This document shows positions 34,489 to 43,800 of a stretch of 64,000 bases of DNA, piece by piece (position 1 is the first letter of the stretch; each line of letters begins with the position of its first letter). Location: contig JABIGF010000020.1 of the NCBI GenBank assembly GCA_018650285.1, positions 175,976 through 239,975 on the forward strand, given 5' to 3'. The notes under the pieces are model-generated. The model had not been told where the DNA came from and made no database searches. It saw only the letters and a list, made by a program, of their open reading frames with translations. This DNA is from Methanobacteriota archaeon. GTDB taxonomy: Archaea; Thermoplasmatota; Poseidoniia; Poseidoniales; Thalassarchaeaceae. A program made the translations under genes and the position numbers.

Positions 34489-35028
34489 TTGATTACTGTG
34501 GACCCTGCTACCTTAGCCCTGCCTGCTGCCATCAATGGCGTACGAATGTTGGTGTCGGCTTTTGAAGGATATGACAAGGGTAAGTTCATCAAATCAGATA
34601 AGGCAGTATGCGAAGAAATACGCCGTAGATCAAAAATGCTTCAAGATCATTTTGAACGAGTTCATGCTCATTCTCACAAGAATGGTTTGAAAGTATTAAG
34701 GGACGCATGTGATGAGATTTTTGTAACAATAGCTAGCATGGCTGATGATGCTCAATATTCAGTAACAGGTTCCCCTAGAACCGTTCATATTGATGTAGGA
34801 AAACTCTCAAAGAAGGCACAGAAAAAGTTAGTCAATCATGATCTTACAACCCTCAATTTGCTAGTGGAGGCGACTAGGGATGCGAATGCATTACTAGAAT
34901 CATTGCGAACTAGTGGAGATGAGGCAGGATTGAATAACATGGCAGGGTTAGTTCATGATAGAATCGGACGTGCACGTAACCATTTCCGTGAAAGAAATAT
35001 GTACATAGATGGATTAGTAAAAAGGTGA
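34489..35028 (+). CDS. Unknown helical protein paired with SPFH protein
   Basis: 179 aa; not recognised. Soluble, basic and mostly helical, with an N-terminal hydrophobic patch (TLALPAAINGVRMLVSAFEG) and no signal peptide. KLSKKAQKKLVNHDL and GRARNHFRERN suggest a nucleic-acid or membrane-phosphate contact surface, but no known motif. The start is uncertain: TTG 34489 follows directly, in frame, a nine-codon frame ATG...TAG (34459-34488), and GTG 34498 is an alternative. It overlaps or abuts the SPFH gene start (stop TGA at 35028, ATG 35034). Confidence 0.5.
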   Translation: MITVDPATLALPAAINGVRMLVSAFEGYDKGKFIKSDKAVCEEIRRRSKMLQDHFERVHAHSHKNGLKVLRDACDEIFVTIASMADDAQYSVTGSPRTVHIDVGKLSKKAQKKLVNHDLTTLNLLVEATRDANALLESLRTSGDEAGLNNMAGLVHDRIGRARNHFRERNMYIDGLVKR

Positions 35029-35033
35029 ATGAA

Positions 35034-36296
35034 ATGACAGAAAATAGTTTTCGTTGGCGTAACAGCCCCGCAGTAATTGCTAGATATATACACGACCGAG
35101 ATGTACCAAATGGTTCTATGGTGACATTGAAACCAAATGAGGCATGTGTTGTGGTGGAAGATGGAAAAATTGCAGGTGTGGCAACTCAACAACACATGGA
35201 AGTTAATCCAAAAGCAGGTCTTTTTTCAAGAATGTTCGGGAGAGGAAATCCAAAGCGCACTTTCCTTTTTGTTTTCTTGGGGCCACACGATTTATTGCTC
35301 CGCTTAAACACTCAGACTACTGATGGTCAACCTGCTGTAGGAATGCTAAATTTGAGACTAAGTATTACTCGTGAACAAGCACCAAAAATGCTTCAACTTC
35401 CTGCAAAAGGGCAGATGGAGATAACAATCGGCACGCTAGTTGAGGCATTAGAAAATGAGATTCAATCTAATTTGAATCCAATGATTCAAGGGCACACACT
35501 TGAATCACTTCGAACTCCTGAAACAACCGATGATTTGTTGGCTGAGTTGCGAGTTTCGATGCGAGCAACGGTGTCGTCATTTGGTTTGACATTTGATAAT
35601 GTCTTTATCAATTGGAATCAGACCGAGGCGGAACAATTGTTGAAGATGCGTGCCGACCTTGAGAATCTTGTTATGAGAAATTCCATAATTGATGAAAGAG
35701 AGGCATCTGAAATGGAAAGAATTCTGTCACAGAACATTCGCAAGGCAGAACTCCAAGCCCGCCTAAATATGGCTGGTGTTGTTGCTGAGGAGCGAGCAAA
35801 GGTTGAGTTGGAATTAGCTAAAGTGAAATCTTCTGGTGAAATTGAGATGGCCCGTTGGAATCAAATCAATCAGTTGCAATCGGCACAACAAGATGCGCGG
35901 CGTGGACAACTGGTGAATGAAGCGCATCATGATGCAGAATTATCACGAATTAATCTTGAAGCAGAGCGAGAAGTCAGTCAATTTCAAGGCGAACAAGCAG
36001 ATGCTGAACTTGAGCGAAAGCTTGCTGAAAAGAAAGGCCAGGCAGAAATCGCAATGGACCTATACGCTGATGTGCAGGATAGGAAAAAAGAACGCATGGC
36101 ACTTGAAGCAGAACGTGAGCAGGCGCGTCTTGATTCGTCTCGTACAGGTTCAGACAAAATGGTTGACGTTCTTGCCGATATTGTAAAATCAAGCAAAGAT
36201 GGAGAGGTTGCAAAGGAAGCACTCAAGCAACTTGGAGAAATGAGAAAATCCGATGTAGATGCTGAAGGTCAAGCATACATAAACAAGGATGATTGA
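35034..36296 (+). CDS. SPFH/band-7-like protein with long C-terminal coiled coil
   Basis: About 420 aa from ATG 35034, GGTGA 6 bases upstream. No N-terminal membrane helix. An SPFH-like beta domain spans ~20-200: SMVTLKPNEACVVVEDGKI, a variable stretch, and GLTFDNVFINWNQT at its end. The remainder (~200-395) is a continuous alpha-helical coil rich in Ala, Glu, Arg and Gln (LSQNIRKAELQARLNMAG). SPFH proteins oligomerise into rings or scaffolds, mostly at membranes. The last ~25 residues are charged. The three genes 33.6-36.3 kb may form one functional group (membrane protein divergent, unknown and SPFH together), but nothing proves it. Confidence 0.65.
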   Translation: MTENSFRWRNSPAVIARYIHDRDVPNGSMVTLKPNEACVVVEDGKIAGVATQQHMEVNPKAGLFSRMFGRGNPKRTFLFVFLGPHDLLLRLNTQTTDGQPAVGMLNLRLSITREQAPKMLQLPAKGQMEITIGTLVEALENEIQSNLNPMIQGHTLESLRTPETTDDLLAELRVSMRATVSSFGLTFDNVFINWNQTEAEQLLKMRADLENLVMRNSIIDEREASEMERILSQNIRKAELQARLNMAGVVAEERAKVELELAKVKSSGEIEMARWNQINQLQSAQQDARRGQLVNEAHHDAELSRINLEAEREVSQFQGEQADAELERKLAEKKGQAEIAMDLYADVQDRKKERMALEAEREQARLDSSRTGSDKMVDVLADIVKSSKDGEVAKEALKQLGEMRKSDVDAEGQAYINKDD

Positions 36297-36304
36297 TTTT
36301 CAAA

Positions 36305-37741
36305 TTATTCCTCATCTTCACCTGTTGCTTCGGGCGGTAGGATGAATGAGAGTCCTATTGTTACAATTCCTGAGCCGATTAACGCGCTGAGGAAGACCTC
36401 AAGATTGGCCAAACCATATTCATTTGTTGGAGAGGTTAGGTATCCTATCCCAACAGAAAGGTCGGCAGAATAGGCTCCGTATGCAACCACTGCCAAAAGA
36501 CCACAGATTGCACCAGCGAGTGATGCGCGCGAGTCAATTTTTTCCCATAGAGTCAGGAGTACTGGTAATACTGTGGCAGTAGCCAATAAATCGGCAAACA
36601 GGAAGATTCCGAATACGCTCAATGCATCCATTTTGTATGCGAGGTAGATTGCAATTGGAATCATAGCAATGGTGGCTATTCTAGCATGAGATAATTCCAT
36701 CTTTCCATCAGAAAGGTCTCGTGATATTGAGGCTACGACGGCATTCTGTAGTGTATCAGCACTTGAACACACAAGTGCCACTCCGAGTACAATAAAGGCT
36801 GAAATTAACAAGACTCCAGCATTATCAATGAGGTAAAAGAATGCGGCAGATGGATCCTCTACGGCACCTTGTCCGGCAACCACTGTTCCAAGAACACCCA
36901 TGATAAATACGAGAGGCAGAACCATTCCTGCTGCTAGAAGTGAACCTTTCTTGAGTGCCTCATTATCTTCTGACGCCCAGGCACGTTGCCAGTTACCTTG
37001 TGAGAACATTTCCGCGGCAGTGATTGCAATAACCAATGCTAATCCCGAGGCGAAAGAATCCATGTAGGACATGCTTCCAATACTCCATGCATCTTCAGGA
37101 TTGTATGCTTTAGCGTCACTAATTAGTGAGCCAAGGTCTGCACCAAACAATATCAGTAATAATGCAATAATCAGCCAAATGATGACCCATGCTTGCCATC
37201 TGTCGGTCTGTAGTGATGCTGGAAGCCCACCATAAGCGGTGTAGGATGCAGTTACTACTGCAACAGCAATCATTGGGATAAGTGGATTCATTCCAACTAG
37301 AGTTTCCATTGCTTTTCCTATTGCCGTGAACTCAGCAAACAGGAAGGTGAACATATAGGCAATAGAGATTAGACCGACATAGATTTGCATTGGTCTTCCA
37401 ATTCGCATACGTACATAGTCGGCTAGAGTGACTCCATCTGGTAATCGCTCACGAATCATTGGCCCAACATAAGCGAGCAAAAGGAAGGGCGTGGAGGCCG
37501 ATAGAGCATATCCTACCACATCCCAAAAGCCGCCGTAGTAACCAACTTCAGAAGGCCCAAAGAGAATCCAGATTCCCATTCCAGAGGCAAACAGACTAAG
37601 CCCTATTCTCACCCAATTTTGGGAACCACGAGCAGAGAGATAAGTGTCTGAATCCATTTCTCGACTGGCTGCAGTGTAGCCAACATATCCAAAGAAACTC
37701 AAAGTTCCGATTAACAATAAATAAGCGATAATTATGTCCAT
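36305..37741 (-). CDS. Sodium:solute symporter under a TPP riboswitch (probable thiamine or precursor uptake)
   Basis: 478 aa, about thirteen helices, of the SSS (SLC5) family: ARGSQNWVRIGLSLFASGMG at the start of the core, GGFWDVVGYALSA, FLFAEFTAIGKAMETL and TASYTAYGGLPASLQTDRWQ (typical SSS helix 4-5 signatures). Proline, pantothenate and sugars are the classical substrates. Position next to P5C dehydrogenase might suggest proline, but the mRNA starts with a TPP riboswitch just upstream of the ATG, so thiamine or a thiamine precursor is the better prediction. GGAGG, the ribosome site, is inside the 3' end of the riboswitch, which indicates translational control. Confidence 0.87.
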   Translation of the reverse strand: MDIIIAYLLLIGTLSFFGYVGYTAASREMDSDTYLSARGSQNWVRIGLSLFASGMGIWILFGPSEVGYYGGFWDVVGYALSASTPFLLLAYVGPMIRERLPDGVTLADYVRMRIGRPMQIYVGLISIAYMFTFLFAEFTAIGKAMETLVGMNPLIPMIAVAVVTASYTAYGGLPASLQTDRWQAWVIIWLIIALLLILFGADLGSLISDAKAYNPEDAWSIGSMSYMDSFASGLALVIAITAAEMFSQGNWQRAWASEDNEALKKGSLLAAGMVLPLVFIMGVLGTVVAGQGAVEDPSAAFFYLIDNAGVLLISAFIVLGVALVCSSADTLQNAVVASISRDLSDGKMELSHARIATIAMIPIAIYLAYKMDALSVFGIFLFADLLATATVLPVLLTLWEKIDSRASLAGAICGLLAVVAYGAYSADLSVGIGYLTSPTNEYGLANLEVFLSALIGSGIVTIGLSFILPPEATGEDEE

Positions 37742-37743
37742 AG

Positions 37744-37825
37744 TTCTTCCTCCGCTGGCATTACCCAGATCAGGTCAGTGGGTCGTCACTCGAAAGTGAC
37801 CTCTCAGCAATAATGCTCCCCAGTA
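37744..37825 (-). promoter_or_regulatory. TPP (THI-box) riboswitch
   Basis: On the minus strand: GGGGAGC, a short variable arm, GCTGAGAG, the hairpin GTCAC-TTTCGA-GTGAC, then GACCCACTGACCTGATCTGG and GTAATGCCAGCGGAGGAAG. This is the THI-box order: CUGAGA in one arm and the ACCUGAUCUGG-AUAAUGCCAGCG core in the other. It ends 3 bases before the symporter ATG, with GGAGG inside its closing side. A TATA-like TTAATTTAG (about 37845-37853) is placed so that transcription would start at the riboswitch's first base. Confidence 0.9.
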
Positions 37826-37863
37826 AATGGTGGTGAACTAAATTAATGAACATTCCCCAATTA

Positions 37864-39483
37864 TTATTCATTCTGCATAAACGGGTAATCCCATGTTTGT
37901 GGTGTTTCAAAAGTGTGCTTAACTGAGCGAGGTGAGATCCAGCGAAGTAGATTGAGAGGGCCACCTGCCTTGTCATTAGTTCCGCTTGCTCGAGCACCAC
38001 CGAATGGTTGTTGGGCGACAGCCGCTCCTGTTGGCTTGTCATTGATGTAGAAATTTCCAGCGGTGAAGCGAAGTGCATTGAAAGCGGTTTGAACATCTTC
38101 ATCATTGCTTGCAAAAATAGAGCCAGTAAGGGCGTATTGGCTAGTAATATCACATAATGTAAGGGTTTCTTCAAACTGGTCATCTTCGTACAGATATATG
38201 GTTAATACTGGTCCGAAAATTTCCTCTATCATTGTTTCTGAGTGTGGGTCGTTTGAGATGATAATTGTTGGTTCGATGAACCATCCAACTGAACCGTCAC
38301 TACCGCCACCAACAACGATTTCACAGGCGGGATTTGCTTCTGCTCTCTCAATGTATCCAGTGATTTTGTCAAATGAACGCTGGTCAATTACCGCGGTCAT
38401 GAAATTTGTGAAGTCTCTTGCATCACCCATGGTGATTTTTGCAACTTCATCAATGAGATTTTGACCCATTCTTGACCATACAGACTTTGGTATATAGGCT
38501 CGGCTAGCGGCAGAGCATTTCTGACCTTGATACTCAAAGGAACCGCGCAATAGTGCGACTAGCAATCCTTGCTCATCACATTCTGGGTGGGCGACGACGA
38601 AATCTTTGCCACCAGTTTCACCAACAATTCGCGGATATGATTTGAGGTTAGGCAGTTGTTCACCGATTTGCTGCCACAACCATTGGAAGGTTGCAGTTGA
38701 GCCGGTGAAGTGGACGCCAGCAAAGTTTGGATTTGGTAAGCAAACTTCTGAGATATCTGGACCTGCTGCTGGTACAAAATTAATGACTCCTGCTGGTAAA
38801 CCAGCCTCCATCATTAATTCCATCAAGACATAATTTGAATGGTAGGAGTTACGAGAAGGTTTCCAAACTGCTGTATTTCCCAAAATAGCGGGAGCGCTTG
38901 GTAGGTTTGCGGCTATGCTTGAGAAATTGAAAGGGGTGATAGCCAATACAAATCCTTCAAGTGGTCTAATTTCGGTACTATTTTGGACGCCTTGAGGCGA
39001 AACAAGAGGTTGGTACAGGTCATGAAAACCTCGTGCGTAATGACAATTGAAATTCCAGAAGTCAATTAATTCACAAGCAGAATCAATTTCTGCTTGGAAG
39101 CATGTTTTACTTTGATTCAACATAGTGGAAGCATTTACTTTCATCCTCCAATCGCCTGCAAGAAGTTCTGCGCATTTCTCAAAAATTTGGCAGCGTGCTT
39201 CTAAACCGAGTTCTATCCAAGCTTGTTGCGCATTAATTGCCGCATCACACGCGGCAGCAATTTCTTCTTTCCCAGCGAGGTGTACATTTGCAAGGACGTG
39301 CCCATGGTCATGCGGGATTACTTGAGTTGTGGTGTTTCCAGTGAACACCTTTTCCCCATTGATAATACAGGGTATCTCTACAACTTCGTTCATTTGGCGG
39401 TCTAGTTCTGCCTTTAATGCCTTTTTTTCCTCACTTCCGGGGGCATATCCCAAGACGGGTTCGTTGACAGGTTGGTTTGTCAT
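37864..39483 (-). CDS. 1-pyrroline-5-carboxylate dehydrogenase (ALDH4-like)
   Basis: About 539 aa from ATG 39483; an in-frame start at 39645 would run through the divergent promoter. Oxidises P5C/glutamate semialdehyde to glutamate in proline breakdown. Seen: PLEGFVLAITPFNFSSIAAN, NTAVWKPSRNSYHSN, VHFTGSTATFQWLW, IVGETGGKDFVV (general base) and FEYQGQKCSAASRAYIP (catalytic Cys). These read like the eukaryotic ALDH4A1/P5CDH enzyme with its WKPS and GQKCSA motifs. No proline dehydrogenase is in the window. Divergent from gcvT across ~98 bases with AT-rich TATA candidates on both strands. Confidence 0.93.
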   Translation of the reverse strand: MTNQPVNEPVLGYAPGSEEKKALKAELDRQMNEVVEIPCIINGEKVFTGNTTTQVIPHDHGHVLANVHLAGKEEIAAACDAAINAQQAWIELGLEARCQIFEKCAELLAGDWRMKVNASTMLNQSKTCFQAEIDSACELIDFWNFNCHYARGFHDLYQPLVSPQGVQNSTEIRPLEGFVLAITPFNFSSIAANLPSAPAILGNTAVWKPSRNSYHSNYVLMELMMEAGLPAGVINFVPAAGPDISEVCLPNPNFAGVHFTGSTATFQWLWQQIGEQLPNLKSYPRIVGETGGKDFVVAHPECDEQGLLVALLRGSFEYQGQKCSAASRAYIPKSVWSRMGQNLIDEVAKITMGDARDFTNFMTAVIDQRSFDKITGYIERAEANPACEIVVGGGSDGSVGWFIEPTIIISNDPHSETMIEEIFGPVLTIYLYEDDQFEETLTLCDITSQYALTGSIFASNDEDVQTAFNALRFTAGNFYINDKPTGAAVAQQPFGGARASGTNDKAGGPLNLLRWISPRSVKHTFETPQTWDYPFMQNE

Positions 39484-39580
39484 GCAACGCTCCCAACGAG
39501 GGCGCTCTTTGAGGATTGCTCTAATATTAACAGATAGCGAATTGACACTATAATTGAAAGCCGAGATTGATTCGCCCGTC

Positions 39581-40774
39581 ATGATGCCGAGCGAACTGGT
39601 GAGAACGGCTCTATATGATGCGCACCAAAGATGGGGCGGCAACATCGTAGATTTTCACGGTTTTGAATTGCCTATATGGTATTCTTCAATGATGGAAGAA
39701 CATCTGAATACTCGAGAGAATGCAGGTCTTTTTGATGTATCTCATATGGGCTTTTTCAGGTTGTCAGGTGAAGGTGTTAGAGAATGGTTGCAATCACTTG
39801 CAACCCAGCGTATTGAACATCTGACTCCAGGTCGCTGCGCTTACACCCATTTTCTTGATGATAATGGCGTAATAATTGATGACATGATTTTTGCTGTGAC
39901 TGATCGTCAAACCATTATTGATACACAATGCGGTGATTGGCAGAACCCTTCTGACATCGCTATTCTTGGGGTGCCAAATGCTACCATGATATCAGTAATG
40001 AGTGAGTGGTTTAATTCACATCTTCCTGAAGATGGTTCAATCACTCTTGAAGACTTGTCAAACGAGACATCTATTCTCGCCCTTCAAGGTCCGAAATCGC
40101 CAGCGATTATTGAAGCAGTATTAGGTAGTGATAATGCAATTAAGCATTTTAGCGGCAAGGCGATTTCAGAAAATCAATTTGGCATTACAGGTTGGATTCA
40201 AGGCACCGGTTATACTGGTGAGCGCGGCTTTGAGATATTCATTCCAAACAATCAGGCCGAAACCCTTTGGGAGGCACTATTGAGTGGCGGCAAGTCATTT
40301 GGGATTTCTCCGGTAGGGCTAGGTGCAAGAGACACCCTTCGTATGGAGAAAGGGTTCCTATTGTCGGGGCAGGATTTCCACTGGCCTGGTCTTGAAGATG
40401 ATGAGGATTCTTCGGTGGAATCTTCTTTCCTTGCACGTGATTCATTTGAAACAAATGTTCCATTTGGATTACATATTGACCACGAATTTATTGGTAAATC
40501 TAGAGTTCAAAATAGTATTGATTCAGGGGTTGAACGTTGGTGGGGGGTCAAATATCTAGGGCGCGGACCATTCCCCCGTACCGGTTCAAAGGTGTTGAAT
40601 AAAGATGGTGAAGAAATTGGAACAATCACTTCTGGAGGCCCATCCCCAAGCCTTGGTAAAGTTGGCATTGGTTTAGGTTACATTTCTGGCGTTGAGCCTG
40701 GCGATGAGGTATTGATAGCACCGAATCCTCGCAAGCAGATTCCAGCTGTTGTGGTGCGTCCTCCTTTTGTTTAA
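39581..40774 (+). CDS. gcvT: Glycine cleavage system T protein (aminomethyltransferase)
   Basis: About 397 aa from ATG 39581 (MMPSELVRTALYDAHQRWGG), TTG 39554 being unlikely. Releases ammonia and passes the methylene of the H-protein intermediate to tetrahydrofolate. Seen: IPYWYSSM-like ELPIWYSSM, GLFDVSHMGFF, TQRIEHLTPGRCAYTHFLDD, RTLGTGYTGERGFEIF-like GTGYTGERGFEIFIPN, GLGARDTLRMEKGFLLSGQD and a C-terminal TSGGPSPSLGKVGIGLGYI. TATAAT at 39549-39554 is about 29 bases before the start. It lies 9.7 kb from gcvPA-gcvPB; gcvH is not in the window. Confidence 0.93.
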   Translation: MMPSELVRTALYDAHQRWGGNIVDFHGFELPIWYSSMMEEHLNTRENAGLFDVSHMGFFRLSGEGVREWLQSLATQRIEHLTPGRCAYTHFLDDNGVIIDDMIFAVTDRQTIIDTQCGDWQNPSDIAILGVPNATMISVMSEWFNSHLPEDGSITLEDLSNETSILALQGPKSPAIIEAVLGSDNAIKHFSGKAISENQFGITGWIQGTGYTGERGFEIFIPNNQAETLWEALLSGGKSFGISPVGLGARDTLRMEKGFLLSGQDFHWPGLEDDEDSSVESSFLARDSFETNVPFGLHIDHEFIGKSRVQNSIDSGVERWWGVKYLGRGPFPRTGSKVLNKDGEEIGTITSGGPSPSLGKVGIGLGYISGVEPGDEVLIAPNPRKQIPAVVVRPPFV

Positions 40775-40839
40775 TCATCTAAATTATTTCTGCTAGGGCG
40801 AATTATTGCTGAATCCGTGTAAGGGTGATATTGAATAGA

Positions 40840-40859
40840 GGCCGCCCTTAGGGGCGGCC
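40840..40859 (+). promoter_or_regulatory. Palindrome abutting the start codon of a surface-protein gene
   Basis: GGCCGCCC-TTAG-GGGCGGCC, 8-bp perfect stem, ending at 40859, the base before the ATG. GATATTGAAT (40827-40836) is a TATA candidate just ahead of it. In RNA it would hide the initiation region; in DNA it spans the likely start site. Confidence 0.45.
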
Positions 40860-43800
40860 ATGACAAAAAGAGAATTCAGACAGCCGCTAGTCTTGTTTTT
40901 GACCGGCATAATGCTCTTTTCTACCGCAATAATTCCTCTATACAATCCTGTTGAATCCATCAACGATTCTGAACACAATGGGCATGATTCTGTTGGATCC
41001 CAATCTGGTGACATACTCTTGAATCCTGCTCAAAAAGCAGCACTTGAGCGAGCAGCGGGTAGAAGCAGTGTCACTAATTGGGTGAGAGATGCAGGTCCAG
41101 ATACTGGTGCATCAAATGACCCATATAACATAAATTCCGTTCATTTTGAGTCAATGGTGATGGACCATACAGGAACTAATATTATTGTCGGAGGGACACT
41201 TCGTGGAGATGTTAAATTTGGTTCAATTTCTCCTGCGACCCAATCAGGGCCAAGAGCATTTGTGGGCTCTCTAACAAAATTTGGTGGATGGAATTGGATA
41301 ACTATGACCGGTGTCGGTCAAGGTTCTACTGGAGGTGCAGTTCTTGGCGATATAGCAGTCGCATCAAATGGGACAATTTGGGTGACTGGCACATTTTGGA
41401 TTGATATTGAATGGGATACTGATTTTGACATCTCAAACGGCGGTTCAATAGATGGATTTGTGGCAACAATGTCCCCTTCTGGTTCATGGTATTGGGGGAC
41501 ACAAGTTGGAGGTACTTCGCATTACGACTCAATGCATGGGGTTGTTGTAGATTCAAATGGAGATGGATATGTGGTAGGTTCTTTTGAAGACCATACATAT
41601 TTTGGCAACTCAAGTTACAATATCTTGAAGGGTGTTGATGGTTTTATTACCAAAGTTAATGGCAGTTCTGGTGAATATGATTGGGTAGAGATTGTAGGTG
41701 GTAATCAAGGCGACAATATTACTGCAATTACTAAGGATTCTTCGGGACGTATTTTTGTCACAGGATATTATCAAGGTGACATTGAGTTTGATTCTATTAC
41801 ATTAGAAAATACTGGTTACCCTAGCGTGTTTGTTGCTGAGATAGACTCTACAGGTGTTTGGCAGTGGGCAAATGAAGCAAAGACCGTTAATGGCGGCATC
41901 ATTCCATATGATATTGAAGTTGATTCTAACAGCATATACATTGGTGGCGATGCAGTTGGGATGATGGATATGGATGGCGTCTATTGGTGGGTTAATGGCA
42001 CCGTTCAGAATGCATTTGTTGCTAAACTAAATTTGACAGGCTCATGGGATTGGTGGATAAATAGTACAGGACATACACAACATTTGCAAGAGTTGACCAT
42101 AAATCCTCTAGGTGGTGTGGTTGCGGTTGGTTGGTTTGATATGGAACACGAAGCTATTGCTTACGCTAATTTTGGCTCCACTAACCTTAGCGATGCTCCA
42201 TTTGCTGCTTTCTTTGCAGGCATTTCACCATCTGGTCAATGGTTATGGGCGGAATCCGCTGGTGGACCTAATTTCGATGAAGGTAGGGCTGCTTTATTTG
42301 TTGATGTTGGAAATTTGCTGATGGCTGGCCGTTATTGTGTGAATCACGATGCAGCAGGTTGTTCGGCATCAATAGGTCCTTCAAATTATTCGACATTTTC
42401 CTACTATCATGGGAATGGATTTGTATGGTCTGTGAATACAGATAGTGATTTGGATAACATTTCAGATTTGAATGATAATTGCCCTCTAAATTTCAATCCT
42501 GTCCAAGATGATTTTGATAGTGACCAACTTGGAGATGCATGCGACTCTGATATGGATGGAGACGGCAGAGATGATATTGATGATGATTGCATTGGTCCAT
42601 CTGTGAATTGGGATTCAACAGATTGGTCAATCGATTCAGATGGCGATGGATGCCGTGATTCAGATGAAGACCTTGATGATGATTCAGATGGGGTCTTAGA
42701 TTTGGATGATGATTGTTCATCTGTTTCGACTCACAAAAATTGGACAGCCAATGATGCGAACGACTACGACCGTGATGGATGCCATGATATCATTGAGGAT
42801 GATGATGACGATGGCGATGGTGTTTCTGATACTGTTGATGATTGCGCATACGCGCCATCGGACCGCAATTGGACATCATCATCAACTACTGATTTTGATA
42901 GCGACGGATGTCGTGATGAAGGTGATGAAGATCTTGACCGTGATAATGACGGAATTCTTGACACAGATGATACTTGTATGACTGGCCAACTTGATTGGGT
43001 AAGCAATAATACAAATGATTACGATGCAGATGGTTGTAATGATTCATCTGAAGACACAGATGATGATGGAGATGGAATCAATGATGTCGATGACGACTGT
43101 TCATCAATGGCATCAAATTGGGATTCAAGTGGGGCTCAAGACTTAGACAAAGATGGTTGTAGAGATGTTGACGAGGACGACGATGATGATGGAGATGGGA
43201 TTGACGATAGTGTTGATGCATGTTCGCGTGGTTCAGTTGGCTGGATTTCTAGTGGGATTACAGACAACGATGGCGATGGTTGTCGTGATTCTGGAGAAGA
43301 TTTGGATGATGATGATGACTTGATTGTTGACTTAGATGATGGTTGCCAAAAGGGCGTAACTGGTTGGATTTCAACACCAGAAATTGATGGAGACCGAGAT
43401 GGTTGTCGCGATGCTGACGAAGATTGGGACGATGACGGAGATGGTCTTTGGGAATTTGATACACAAGGAAATGTGATTGATCAATGCCCTGGGACTCCAC
43501 TCTCAGAAATACAATTCATTGATGTGGTTGGATGTAGCCCCTCACAAGCTGATGACGATGGCGATGGCGTTCAAAATCAATACGATGAATGCCCAGAAGA
43601 AGTGCCACCTAGCGGCTTAGACCGCGATGAAAACGGTTGTACTGATGATATTGACCATGACGGGGTCAAAGATGATGTGGATGCTTTCCCTAATGATTCC
43701 ACTCAAACAAGTGATAGTGATGGTGATGGAAATGGGGATAATCTATCGGGAAGCAATCCAGATGCCTGTCCAAATACACCGTCTCAATGGATTGAAAATA

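Noticed and set aside
36305..37741. Naming the SSS symporter putP (proline) from its P5CDH neighbour
   Set aside because: The TPP riboswitch in its leader is stronger evidence than adjacency.
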